Below are positions 7,663 to 14,802 of a DNA stretch of 26,034 bases, piece by piece. The translations under genes and the position numbers were made by a program. Within the stretch, counting starts at the first letter, position 1, and the number at the start of each line of letters is the position of its first letter. Source of the DNA: JABMPU01 sp964457455 (GTDB lineage: Bacteria; Cloacimonadota; Cloacimonadia; Cloacimonadales; TCS61); the NCBI GenBank assembly GCA_964457455.1, contig CAYWJN010000031.1:1-26034 (forward strand), written 5' to 3'. The notes beneath the pieces are model-generated. The model worked only from the letters and a program-made list of their open reading frames with translations, did no database searches and was not told the DNA's origin.

Positions 7663-7720
7663 GAAACGGATGATACGGTTGAAAAATAATACTCTTTGTT
7701 TAATGATTAAACTCATCCGC
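7663..7720. repeat. Degenerate copy of the nested palindrome at 11802-11912
   Basis: GAAACGGATGATACGGTTGA here resembles the start of the palindrome at 11806. The arms CGGATGA and TCATCCG are still complementary. The intergenic stretch around it (7468-7754) is otherwise plain A/T-rich sequence with no gene seen. Confidence 0.4.
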
Positions 7721-7754
7721 ATCAGGAAGAATATGCTCTTTATTCACAATCAGT

Positions 7755-8348
7755 TCACGAAATAATTATTAGAATTCTTATTGTTACTTCAAAGTCAGTT
7801 TTTCCTTCATAATCTGAGATATTTATATCTGATAAATATAATCTTCCTTCTAATCTATCAATTTCAGGATACTTTTTTTCGATAATCTCTTCAATAGCCT
7901 TCTTATATTTTTCTGCTAAAGATTTTTCCAAATTCTCTGTTCGAAAACTGGTTTCTAATAACAATGCCTTTTCTACATCGATATCTTCCATATCTATTGG
8001 CGAAGATAATACAGTAAGATATTTTTTATCTCCCAGCTTATAAGATTCTACTTCCTGAACATCCTTTAAAGAGCCCTTTGACCTTGTTGTGAATTTGACG
8101 GAACCATTGCTTTTTTCATATACAAATTCTCGTCCGGAAACCTGATCCACTAAATTCATTGAAGCATTAGCTCTGGCTTTATCTTTGGCTATTTCATCAC
8201 TTGCAAAAGACTTTCCTGTTCCAAAGCCCATGATGTTAATTTTTTCTATATCATTCCCTTTGATTTTGATTTCCTTGAACGTCCGATCGCTTGAACATGA
8301 AATAAGTACGAATATTGCCAGAATAGCAATTACCATTTTTGTTTTCAT
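7755..8348 (-). CDS. Lipoprotein, LPP20/FlgT-like
   Basis: The start has AGAGGA upstream on the minus strand. The 197-residue product begins with a lipoprotein signal peptide ending in the lipobox LISC at Cys18, so it should be lipid-anchored in the envelope. Residues about 40-75 (GFGTGKSFASDEIAKDKARA) resemble the LPP20-type motif, in which an A-rich helix follows a G-x-G turn. The middle is charged, and a helix with EKYKKAIEEIIEKK occurs near residue 145. Function is unknown. It lies between the asparaginase-like gene and the interrupted TIR gene on the same strand, with 124 bp of non-coding DNA before the latter's end. Confidence 0.65.
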   Translation of the reverse strand: MKTKMVIAILAIFVLISCSSDRTFKEIKIKGNDIEKINIMGFGTGKSFASDEIAKDKARANASMNLVDQVSGREFVYEKSNGSVKFTTRSKGSLKDVQEVESYKLGDKKYLTVLSSPIDMEDIDVEKALLLETSFRTENLEKSLAEKYKKAIEEIIEKKYPEIDRLEGRLYLSDINISDYEGKTDFEVTIRILIIIS

Positions 8349-8472
8349 TTAATTCCTCTTTCTATTTTTTTTTTTCAATTGTTTTTTCTATTTCAGAAAC
8401 TGTTGAAAATATTCCAAACAGTGAAAACCATCAGATTTTCGCAGTCCGGTGAAATGCCCTCATAGCAAAATA

Positions 8473-9020
8473 TTACTTTGCCATAATCGCACTATAAAGC
8501 CGTCTTGATACTTCTTCAACGCCCAAATTCCAACGTACTGCATATTTGTCTGCTAAACTTGGACTGTAATCATAAATATCCTTTGCATTCACATTATGCC
8601 ATACAGGTAAAATGATGTTCTCTTTCGCCAATACTTCACGTGTGAAAATTGAATTAAATTCCTTTTTAGACCATCCGTCATTTGCAATGAATTCTTTTGT
8701 TAGAATAAGAACGCATTTCTTGCATTCTTTTAGTCCTTTCTCAATTGACTCTCGAAGATTATCTCCTACTGTAAGTGAAAACTCATCAAACCAAACAGGA
8801 CACATCATTTTTGAAAGATGTATGGCAAGAGGTCTTGCGATTTCGTCCTTATTACATGAGTCATGGGATATAAATGCTAATGGTTTTTCTAATGTTGATC
8901 TGGCACTTGAATATTTTTGGTCTCTGATTATTAATGATATTCCAGATTCTTTAGAAAAACTTTTTAACCTGTCTTTTTCATGATCTTCAAAAGCCCTATC
9001 AACATAAATGAACATTCGAC
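8473..9020 (-). pseudogene. TIR-domain protein, C-terminal part of a gene split by IS630
   Basis: An ATG at 9015 opens 180 residues, but the true 5' part lies beyond the insertion element, at 10229-10531. The TIR domain covers residues about 45-175: the opening strand PLAFISHDS, the BB-loop region FDEFSLTVGD, the helix ESIEKGLKECKKCVLILT, and GWSKKEF with Glu119 at the position of the NADase catalytic glutamate. TIR enzymes of this sort cleave NAD+ in bacterial immunity. Removing the element and one TA copy rejoins both parts in frame as a 283-codon gene (M1-S101, then S102-R103, then this part). A truncated TIR protein could still be made from the ATG at 9015, but no clear ribosome-binding site precedes it. 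Confidence 0.8.
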
Positions 9021-9022
9021 TA

Positions 9023-9034
9023 GTGTCAAGTCAA
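9023..9034 (+). repeat. Left terminal inverted repeat of the IS630 element
   Basis: GTGTCAAGTCAA follows the TA at 9021-9022 and is the exact reverse complement of 10216-10227. Reading outward it ends in TTGACAC. Confidence 0.88.
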
Positions 9035-9090
9035 GCTTGACATGACGTAGTAAGAAAATATAGTTGTCCTCAAAACATAAGGATGATTAT

Positions 9091-10219
9091 ATGATAAAAT
9101 ATAAAGTAACATTAACGAGCGAAGAGCGAGAGATGCTTTTAGAAATCACAAAAAAAGGGAATCATAAATCACGTAAGATCAGGAATTCGTTAATACTGCT
9201 TAACTGTGATGAAGGCGAGCATTCTAAGAAATCCGTCAATACAGCTATTTGCGAAATCTTGCAAATCGGAATGCGAACCATTGATCGAGTAAAAAAATGT
9301 TTTGTAGAAGAAGGTCTTGAAATCTGTTTAGCAGGGAAGAAATCATCAAGAATATACGAAAAGAAAGCAGATGGAGAAGTGGAAGCTCATTTAATAGCGT
9401 TGAGTTGCAGTGAGCCTCCGGCGGGATTTGCAAAGTGGTCATTAAGGTTATTAGCTGATAAGATGGTTGTGCTTGATTATATAGACAGCATCTCCCACGA
9501 AACCGTAAGACAGGTTCTAAAAAAAACGAACTTAAGCCTTGGAAAAGCGTAGGTTGGATAATACCTCCCAAGCAGAATAGTAATTTTGTAGCTAATATGG
9601 AACGGGTTATAGATGTTTATAAAAGACCATATTCAGAAAAACATCCTGTTGTATGTATGGATGAATCACCAAAGCAGTTAATTGGAGAGACAAGAACACC
9701 GATTAAGATGAAGACAGGTTGACGGAAAAGTATGATTACGAATACAAGCGTAATGGTATGTGTAATATATTTATAGCTTCAGAACCTTTAAATGGAAAGA
9801 GAATCATAGAGATAACAGAAAGGAAAACCAAAAAAGATTGGTCACATTTCATGAAGATAATATCATCCGATTATCCTGATGCAGAGAAAATAACAATAGT
9901 AATGGATAATTATTCTACTCATTCAGCTTCAGCCTTTTATGAGACTTTCCAACCTGAAGAAGCAAAGAGTCTTTGGGATAGATTTGAATTTATATTTACA
10001 CCCAAACACGGTAGCTGGTTAAATGTAGCTGAAATTGAATTAAATGTTCTTCAAAAACAATGTTTAAATCGTAGAATCGACGACATAAAAACAATCCAAG
10101 AAGAAGTGATACATTGGCAAAATTATAGAAATTCGAGAAAATCTAAAGTGAATTGGAGATTCACAACTAAAGATGCAAGAATTAAATTGAAACGACTTTA
10201 TCCGTCAATTGAGGATTGA
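9091..10219 (+). pseudogene. IS630-family DDE transposase, interrupted by two frame changes
   Basis: The ATG at 9091 is preceded by AAGG. The N-terminal HTH part runs in one frame to about 9512, where a run of eight A's (CTAAAAAAAACG) allows a -1 slip into the frame reading NELKPW...VVCMDESPKQLIGETRTP. That frame stops at 9720-9722, and the family sequence (TEKYDYEYKRNG) resumes in a third frame from about 9722 to 10219. The DDE residues can be placed: Asp in CMDES (9660), Asp in VMDNYSTHS (9905), Glu in NVAEIE (10031). The first shift could be programmed frameshifting, known in insertion sequences. The second has no slippery run and looks like a one-base deletion, so the enzyme is probably dead. 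Confidence 0.85.
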
Positions 10220-10227
10220 CTTGACAC
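10216..10227 (-). repeat. Right terminal inverted repeat of the IS630 element
   Basis: TTGACTTGACAC, followed by the TA at 10228-10229, mirrors the left end exactly over 12 nt. Confidence 0.88.
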
Positions 10228-10228
10228 T

Positions 10229-10531
10229 AGAAAATTTTAACTCAGATGAGCTTGAAAGATATTCCCCAACAAATCCTGATTTTACCAAAACACCATTTGA
10301 CACCTTTAGAGCCCATTGAGGATTTTTGATCAATGAAATACATATATCGAATGTTCTATCCGAATCTGGCACAAAAAAAGAAATAAACTTAGTATTAGAA
10401 TTAAAATCGAGGTGAACGCGGGCAATTACTTCAATATCAATTTTTCCATCGGTAGAGTTTAGTTTTTGTGATTGATGAGTGCTAAGAATATATGAAAAAT
10501 CTTTATCGAAATATTCTTTTAATGTTGCCAT
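10229..10531 (-). pseudogene. TIR-domain protein, N-terminal part of the gene split by IS630
   Basis: The ATG at 10531 (an in-frame stop lies two codons before it) opens 101 codons that run into the IS right end. This part is the N-terminal region of the same protein as 8473-9020. It contains strands such as IDIEVIARVHLDF and KFISFFVPDS; I do not recognise a named domain, and it may be the regulatory or sensor half of the TIR protein. The present-day frame would read 7 more codons of element DNA before a stop at 10205. The ribosome-binding site is weak. The minus-strand DUF2442 gene ends 131 bp upstream. Confidence 0.78.
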
Positions 10532-10662
10532 CTGTCAATTGAAAAGAAGCTCATTTCATAAAATCCGTTTTCTTATGCCTCGCTTCACTAGCAAAATAAT
10601 GATGCAAAGCGTTGCAGCTCAGCTTTATTTTATCCGTGTGAAAGCGATTGATAAACAAATTT

Positions 10663-10896
10663 CTAATGTTGCATCTCATACTCGATTGTATCAGCACTAA
10701 AATCCTGTTCATTTGGCCACACAACTCCACCAAAGGCAATTTTAACTAATCCGAAATATTCCTGATTTTTTAATTCTTGAAATATCCCTTTATTCAAATA
10801 GGGTTTTACATTGAAAAATCCGGATTTACCATTTGATAATTTTATGTTTAGCATATAATTATTTTCTGGTTTCACAAATGTAACTTTTTCCATCAT
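10663..10896 (-). CDS. DUF2442-domain protein
   Basis: The product is 77 residues if started at 10896 (MMEKV...). Starts at 10893 or 10905 are possible; the GAGGGA just before the ATG pair favours 10896 or 10893. The sequence fits DUF2442: LNIKLSNGKSGFFNVKPYL, then GVVWPNEQDFSADTIEYE, with the typical W-P-N and D-x-S-x-D positions. DUF2442 proteins are small, often found beside DUF4160 proteins as possible toxin-antitoxin partners or alone in accessory regions; no DUF4160 gene is seen here. The 131 bp between its stop and the TIR gene hold no clear element. Confidence 0.75.
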   Translation of the reverse strand: MMEKVTFVKPENNYMLNIKLSNGKSGFFNVKPYLNKGIFQELKNQEYFGLVKIAFGGVVWPNEQDFSADTIEYEMQH

Positions 10897-10944
10897 TTCC
10901 CTCATTTTAGAGGTTCTATCTTAAAAACTTGCTGTCCTTCGTTT

Positions 10945-10985
10945 CTGCGATGCGCCTAATCGCTTAATGTCGTTAGCGAATGCAG
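10945..10985. repeat. Imperfect hairpin with bulged bases between two minus-strand genes
   Basis: CTGCGATGCGCCTAATCG and CGTTAGCGAATGCAG pair with several bulged bases around the loop CTTAATGT. It follows the end of the gene at 11024. It could be a transcript end or a remnant of a repeat. Confidence 0.4.
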
Positions 10986-11023
10986 TTTATATCGCTTTTT
11001 TAAAGATAGCGAAAAAAAATTAA

Positions 11024-11509
11024 TCATTTTAAAATTTCTAACCTAAAAAATTCGTCAAATTGTCTATTTGTTGTATGAGTGGCTAATTCTTTAAAATTAT
11101 ACAGCCATACATTATTTTTGAATCTTTCGGGTTTATAAATAACAACAACATTTGGTCCGATATATTCAATAAGTGGAGCGATTTGTAAATAATTTTTTGT
11201 ATAAACGAAAATTTCATCTTGTCTATCTTTTTTAGATGTATTATATTTAATCTTAATACTATCTATATGAACTTTATAAATTCCATGATCATAAAATATG
11301 ACTCCATTTTTTTTATTAAAAATACAAAATGGACGTAGGGTTTTTGATAATTTATAAATATATTCAGTATCAGTAATTTTACTATCAATTTTATTGTCGA
11401 GAAAATCATTAAAAACAAAAAGAAAACTTAATAAAGCAGCAATAACAATTACAATTGAAACAGAAAGTCTTAAAATTGTCGATGTACTCGATATTTCTAT
11501 TTTATCCAT
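11024..11509 (-). CDS. Unknown single-pass membrane protein
   Basis: The start is preceded by TTGAGG on the minus strand. The 161-residue product has a short cytoplasmic N-terminus, one membrane segment at about 14-33 (LSVSIVIVIAALLSFLFVF), then a soluble basic domain of about 125 residues with alternating strands (NGVIFYDHGIYKVHIDSIKI, NVVVIYKPERF) and a WLYNFKELATHT stretch. I do not recognise the family. It is the first gene of the minus-strand accessory block that also contains DUF2442 and the TIR gene, which suggests, but does not show, a link to defence or stress. Its base composition is even lower in GC than its neighbours. Confidence 0.65.
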   Translation of the reverse strand: MDKIEISSTSTILRLSVSIVIVIAALLSFLFVFNDFLDNKIDSKITDTEYIYKLSKTLRPFCIFNKKNGVIFYDHGIYKVHIDSIKIKYNTSKKDRQDEIFVYTKNYLQIAPLIEYIGPNVVVIYKPERFKNNVWLYNFKELATHTTNRQFDEFFRLEILK

Positions 11510-11553
11510 ATTTTAACCTCAATACAACATTTTTTAATAAAAAGCACTAACTC

Positions 11554-11587
11554 GTTCTTGTCTTGCGAAACTCAGCAAGATAAGAAC
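11554..11587. repeat. Hairpin upstream of the membrane-protein gene
   Basis: GTTCTTGTCTTGC (11554-11566) pairs with GCAAGATAAGAAC (11575-11587) at 12 of 13 positions plus one G-T pair, with an 8-nt loop. It is on the promoter side of the minus-strand gene at 11509 and could be a regulatory or repeat element. The rest of 11510-11946 holds only the nested palindrome below. Confidence 0.5.
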
Positions 11588-11801
11588 CTTATATCTTCGC
11601 TTCAAAATATAAATCCATTTTATCAATTATTTTCAGTTAGAAAACTATGCAGAGAAAAGTGAAACATCTTTTTCCTGTCAAATATTTTTTTCTTGCTTAA
11701 TTAAGCAGTTAATATTATTTATAATTTTGTGCTGTAAAAAGAAGTTATGAATTTATTCTAAAAGGGTGTAATTAGGAATATGTTAAAAAAATCATTTAAT
11801 A

Positions 11802-11912
11802 TTTGGAAACCGATGAATCGGTTGAAATTTACTATCTTCTTATTAACCACCAACTTAAGTTGGTGGTTAATGAAAAATGAAAAATATCTTAACCGTTTTA
11901 ACGGTTTCCAAA
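11802..11912. repeat. Nested palindromic element, 111 bp
   Basis: The outer arms TTTGGAAACCG (11802-11812) and CGGTTTCCAAA (11902-11912) are exact complements. Next to each arm lies a small hairpin (AACCG...CGGTT). The centre (11843-11870) is a perfect 28-bp palindrome with half-site TTAACCACCAACTT. This layout resembles a small non-autonomous palindromic element; a decayed relative is at 7663-7720. It lies 34 bp before the Sua5-phosphatase gene. Confidence 0.8.
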
Positions 11913-11946
11913 AACTTAAATCTGATTTTTTATAGTGGACTCAATT

Positions 11947-13005
11947 ATGAAAATTTATAATAAAATTTCAAAAGTTAAATATTTTGAGAATTCTGTATTT
12001 CTGCATTTCACGGGTAATATGTTCGGGATTGGCTGTTCTGTTTTCAGCAAAAGAGGAATCCAGAAAATTAATGAATTAAAACAAAAAACGGAAAATAAAG
12101 GTTACATCGTTCTTATTCCGGAACTGGACTGGTTAGATAGATTCTGCGAGCAACCAGATGTGAAAATCTGGAGGATTCTACAGCAATACTGGTCCGGGAA
12201 TTTAACGGTTTTACTGGATGTGAAAAACAATAAATTAAGCAATGTCGTATTTAATAATAAAGTTGCTTTTCGCATTCCTGCCAGCAGTTTTCTCAGGCAA
12301 TTCATCAAACAGATAAATGAACCGATTATCAGCACGAGCATAAATGTATCAAATGAGTCTCCGATAAATGATCTTAAACAGATTCTAAAAGAGAAAAAGA
12401 ATTGGTTCGATTTTGCTATCCTTCCTAAAAATGAAGAAAAAGAAGAAATTGCTCCTTCCACAATAATCGATTTTTCTGATAATAAACTTTCCTGTATTCG
12501 TGAAGGCAGCATTGGATTCCAAAAAATAAAGGAATCCTATCAGTTTCCCCAAATCTTGTTCATTTGCACAGCAGATATCTGCCGCAGTCCTATGGCAGAA
12601 TATCTGACAAAAGAGATGCTGAAAAAAAATCATCTCGCTTTTCGAGTGAGTTCCGCAGGATTTTTAGAGGGAGGATTTCCCATTTCCAAAGGCTCTCGCA
12701 TAGTTCTTACTGAAAATAATATTGACGCATCTAAGCATATTTCTCAGAAAGTGAACAGGCAAATAGTGCAAGATAGCTTTCTTATCTTAACAATGACAGA
12801 AAAGCATAAACAGCGATTGCTTGAGCTTGAGCTGAATGCTGTTTATAAGGTTTTCACGTTGTCGGAATATTGCGATTTTTCTATTGATATCGATGATCCT
12901 TATGGATTGGATGTTTCTTTTTACAGGGAAACATTTAAAAAAATAAAGGGAAGATTAGAAATTTTAATAAAAAAAACATTGATTAAGACTGATGAATTTG
13001 ATTAA
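11947..13005 (+). CDS. Fusion of a divergent Sua5/YciO/YrdC domain and a low-molecular-weight protein phosphatase
   Basis: The ATG at 11947 is preferred over the GTG at 11935 because GGA lies 7-9 nt before it; neither site is strong. The product has 352 residues. Residues 1-180 resemble Sua5/YrdC, the enzyme making threonylcarbamoyl-AMP for tRNA t6A: IISTSINVS fits the conserved S-T-S-A-N motif. However, the usual P-T-D-T-x-Y-G-L motif reads FTGNMFGIG and the K-x-R motif reads LKQKTE, so binding may be altered. Residues 200-350 are a low-molecular-weight phosphatase with the P-loop C207-x5-R213-S (CTADICRSP) and the general-acid motif D317-P-Y-G. In Bacillus, ywlC (sua5) and ywlE (protein-arginine phosphatase) share an operon, which makes the fusion meaningful. 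The last 12 codons lie in a tandem repeat unit. Confidence 0.85.
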   Translation: MKIYNKISKVKYFENSVFLHFTGNMFGIGCSVFSKRGIQKINELKQKTENKGYIVLIPELDWLDRFCEQPDVKIWRILQQYWSGNLTVLLDVKNNKLSNVVFNNKVAFRIPASSFLRQFIKQINEPIISTSINVSNESPINDLKQILKEKKNWFDFAILPKNEEKEEIAPSTIIDFSDNKLSCIREGSIGFQKIKESYQFPQILFICTADICRSPMAEYLTKEMLKKNHLAFRVSSAGFLEGGFPISKGSRIVLTENNIDASKHISQKVNRQIVQDSFLILTMTEKHKQRLLELELNAVYKVFTLSEYCDFSIDIDDPYGLDVSFYRETFKKIKGRLEILIKKTLIKTDEFD

Positions 13006-13305
13006 AATTGATAAACTAAAAAACTTAAAAAATGATTATATTCATATTCAGTTTACATCAATGAAATCTGTTTCATCAATGAGAAAAAAAAACATTGATT
13101 AAGACTGATAAATTTGATTGAAATTGATAAACTTAAAAATGATTATATTCTTAATCAGTTTACATCAATGAAATCTGTTTCATCAATGAGAAAAAAAAAC
13201 ATTGATTAAGACTGATAAATTTGATTGAAATTGATAAACTTAAAAATGATTATATTCTTAATCAGTTTACATCAATGAAATCTGTTTACATCAATGAGAA
13301 AAAAA
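12969..13305. repeat. Tandem array of three 107-116 bp palindromic units
   Basis: Three nearly identical units start at the A-run before CATTGATTAAGACTGAT (at about 12977, 13093 and 13200). Each ends in TCAATGAG. Within a unit, CATTGATTAAGACTGAT and ATCAGTTTACATCAATG are near reverse complements, so each folds on itself. The first unit overlaps the end of the Sua5-phosphatase gene (stop at 13005). The array fills the whole gap up to the next gene. It is not a CRISPR array: there are no variable spacers. Confidence 0.85.
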
Positions 13306-13333
13306 TAGGTATTAATCCTATAAGGGAGGAGAG

Positions 13334-14494
13334 ATGAAAAAAAGTTCAATTGTAATTATCCTAATAGTTTTAGGATTGGTTTGCTGGGCACAAACTGATT
13401 TCGAGGAATATCAAAAAAAGCAGGAACAGGAGTATTCCGGATATGTGGAAAAGGAGAAGCTGGCTGAAGCTAATTATTATAAACAACAGGATTCTCTTTT
13501 TATCCAGTACAAAGATCAAATCGAAAAGTTGTGGAACGAATTTGTGGAATCAACTCCCAAAGAATGGGTTAGTTATAATGCAGATTTTTCCGGACGAAGC
13601 CAGGTGGATTTTGAAAAGGACGAAATCAAAGTAGCTGCTGTAGTGGAAGAAACTACTACCAAAGAAGAAAAGGAAAAACAGGAAGAAAAAGCAAAAGAGA
13701 TCGTTAAGGAGCAGTTAATTTCCATTCTAAAGGAAAAAGATGAAGTAACAAACGAGCCGATTCTGAAAGATCAAGTGCAAAATCCAGTAAAAAAAAATGA
13801 ACCCATCAAAGAAAAGGAAATTGAACAATTAGCTGAAGATATTGTTAAAAATGCCACAACTAAAGTCTTCGTAAATGAAGACGGCAAAAAGCAGATTAAA
13901 TATGAAATATCTCTGAATCTGATGCCGAATAATATAAAGACACGAGTTGAAAAATTCAAATCTGCCATCGAGGAATTTTGTAAGAAACACGACGTTGAAC
14001 CAAAAGTGGCAATGGCAATCATTCACACGGAATCTTTTTATAATCCCAAAGCATACAATCGTCATGGAAATGCTTATGGTATGATGCAGATTGTTCCCAG
14101 ATATGCTGGACAAACAATGAATTATGCACTCTTCAAAAAGAGAGGAAAACCAAATTCCAAACAGCTTTACGATCCCAGAACAAACATGGAAATGGGAATT
14201 GGTTATATTCGCTGGTTGGCAGATAACAAATGGCCAAAAGTTAAAAATAAGACAAATCAATATTGGGCTATTATTTGCAGCTATAATGGCGGACCGGGAA
14301 GTGTTTATAAAGCAATGACAGGAAAAATGAATAAGATCAGCCAGAAAAAATGGGATAAAATGATGGATGATTTAAATACTATGGACAGCGATAAATTGTA
14401 TAAAAAATTGCATAAAGACATTCCCTGGGAAGAAACGCGTAAATATATCAAGATTGTTAAAGATAGGATGGATAAGTATTATAAGGATATCTAA
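13334..14494 (+). CDS. MltC-like lytic murein transglycosylase (SLT domain)
   Basis: A strong GGGAGGAG site precedes the ATG. The 386-residue product starts with a signal peptide (MKKSSIVIILIVLGLVCWAQ), without a lipobox Cys. Residues 25-100 (FEEYQKKQEQEYSGY) resemble the DUF3393 domain found before the SLT domain of MltC. A long charged linker (about 105-195) follows. The SLT domain (about 205-385) has the catalytic Glu233 in AIIHTESFYNP, then YGMMQIVPRYAG, a MltC-type LYDPRTNMEMGIGYI segment and CSYNGGPG. It should cut the peptidoglycan glycan strand with 1,6-anhydro product formation in the periplasm. Both this and the EnvC-like protein point to cell wall remodelling. Confidence 0.87.
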   Translation: MKKSSIVIILIVLGLVCWAQTDFEEYQKKQEQEYSGYVEKEKLAEANYYKQQDSLFIQYKDQIEKLWNEFVESTPKEWVSYNADFSGRSQVDFEKDEIKVAAVVEETTTKEEKEKQEEKAKEIVKEQLISILKEKDEVTNEPILKDQVQNPVKKNEPIKEKEIEQLAEDIVKNATTKVFVNEDGKKQIKYEISLNLMPNNIKTRVEKFKSAIEEFCKKHDVEPKVAMAIIHTESFYNPKAYNRHGNAYGMMQIVPRYAGQTMNYALFKKRGKPNSKQLYDPRTNMEMGIGYIRWLADNKWPKVKNKTNQYWAIICSYNGGPGSVYKAMTGKMNKISQKKWDKMMDDLNTMDSDKLYKKLHKDIPWEETRKYIKIVKDRMDKYYKDI

Positions 14495-14500
14495 ACTAAA

Positions 14501-14552
14501 ATTATGAATTATGAATTATGAATTATAAATTATGAATTATGAATTATAAATT
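14501..14552. repeat. Heptamer tandem repeat (ATTATGA)
   Basis: About seven units of ATTATGA/ATTATAA follow the transglycosylase stop codon. Same period as the tracts at 2441 and 5156. Confidence 0.8.
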
Positions 14553-14568
14553 AAAAATGGACTTAAAG

Positions 14569-14602
14569 AAACTTAGCGTCCTTAGCGGCTAATAATGGAA
14601 AA
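14569..14602. repeat. 34-bp direct repeat, first copy
   Basis: AAACTTAGCGTCCTTAGCGG followed by CTAATAATGGAAAA matches 14743-14776 with one mismatch. The two copies bracket 140 bp that hold the hairpin at 14639-14660. No gene is seen in 14495-14802. Confidence 0.8.
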
Positions 14603-14638
14603 AATGTGTCAACCTTATTTAGGACTGGGCATTGTTCT

Positions 14639-14660
14639 CCTTCTCCTCGATAGGAGAAGG
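14639..14660. repeat. Perfect 8-bp hairpin followed by a TCGGGATGAGG tail
   Basis: CCTTCTCC/GGAGAAGG closes a 6-nt loop. A similar hairpin plus tail (CCCTCTCTT/AAGAGAGGG, then TTAGGGTGAG) is at 22002-22032, so both belong to one palindromic repeat type. Confidence 0.65.
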
Positions 14661-14742
14661 TCGGGATGAGGTGGATAAAAAAATAATTGAAAATGAACAA
14701 AAGTAAAGAGCTTTGTGTCTTTGTGGTTAAAAGATAAAAGTT

Positions 14743-14776
14743 AAACTTAGCGTTCTTAGCGGCTAATAATGGAAAA
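14743..14776. repeat. 34-bp direct repeat, second copy
   Basis: One mismatch (C to T) relative to 14569-14602. It ends 27 bp before the LiaF-like start codon. Confidence 0.8.
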
Positions 14777-14802
14777 TAAATAAACAAGGAGGAAAGGTGA
14801 GA

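Larger units (their letters stand above)
9023..10227 (+). mobile_element. IS630-family (Tc1/mariner superfamily) insertion sequence, 1205 bp
   Basis: Both edges show the same 12-nt terminal inverted repeat GTGTCAAGTCAA, and the element is flanked by TA on each side (9021-9022 and 10228-10229), the target duplication typical of IS630/mariner. It carries one DDE transposase on the plus strand with two frame breaks. It is inserted in a TIR-domain gene in the opposite orientation. Confidence 0.93.

Noticed and set aside
9023..9060. Outward promoter at the IS left end driving the TIR fragment
   Set aside because: TTGACA and TATGTT are 17 nt apart on the minus strand, but the -10 is poor and the start would fall after the ATG at 9015.
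10551..10739. 62-codon minus-strand open frame overlapping the DUF2442 gene end
   Set aside because: It overlaps a recognised gene in another frame and has no ribosome-binding site.
10945..11587. Integron attC sites between the small minus-strand genes
   Set aside because: The hairpins with bulged bases at 10945 and 11554 resemble attC folding, but the required GTTRRRY/RYYYAAC core sites are not met, sizes differ and no integrase is seen.
12969..13305. CRISPR array
   Set aside because: Units of 107-116 bp are nearly identical throughout, with no short repeats alternating with unique spacers.
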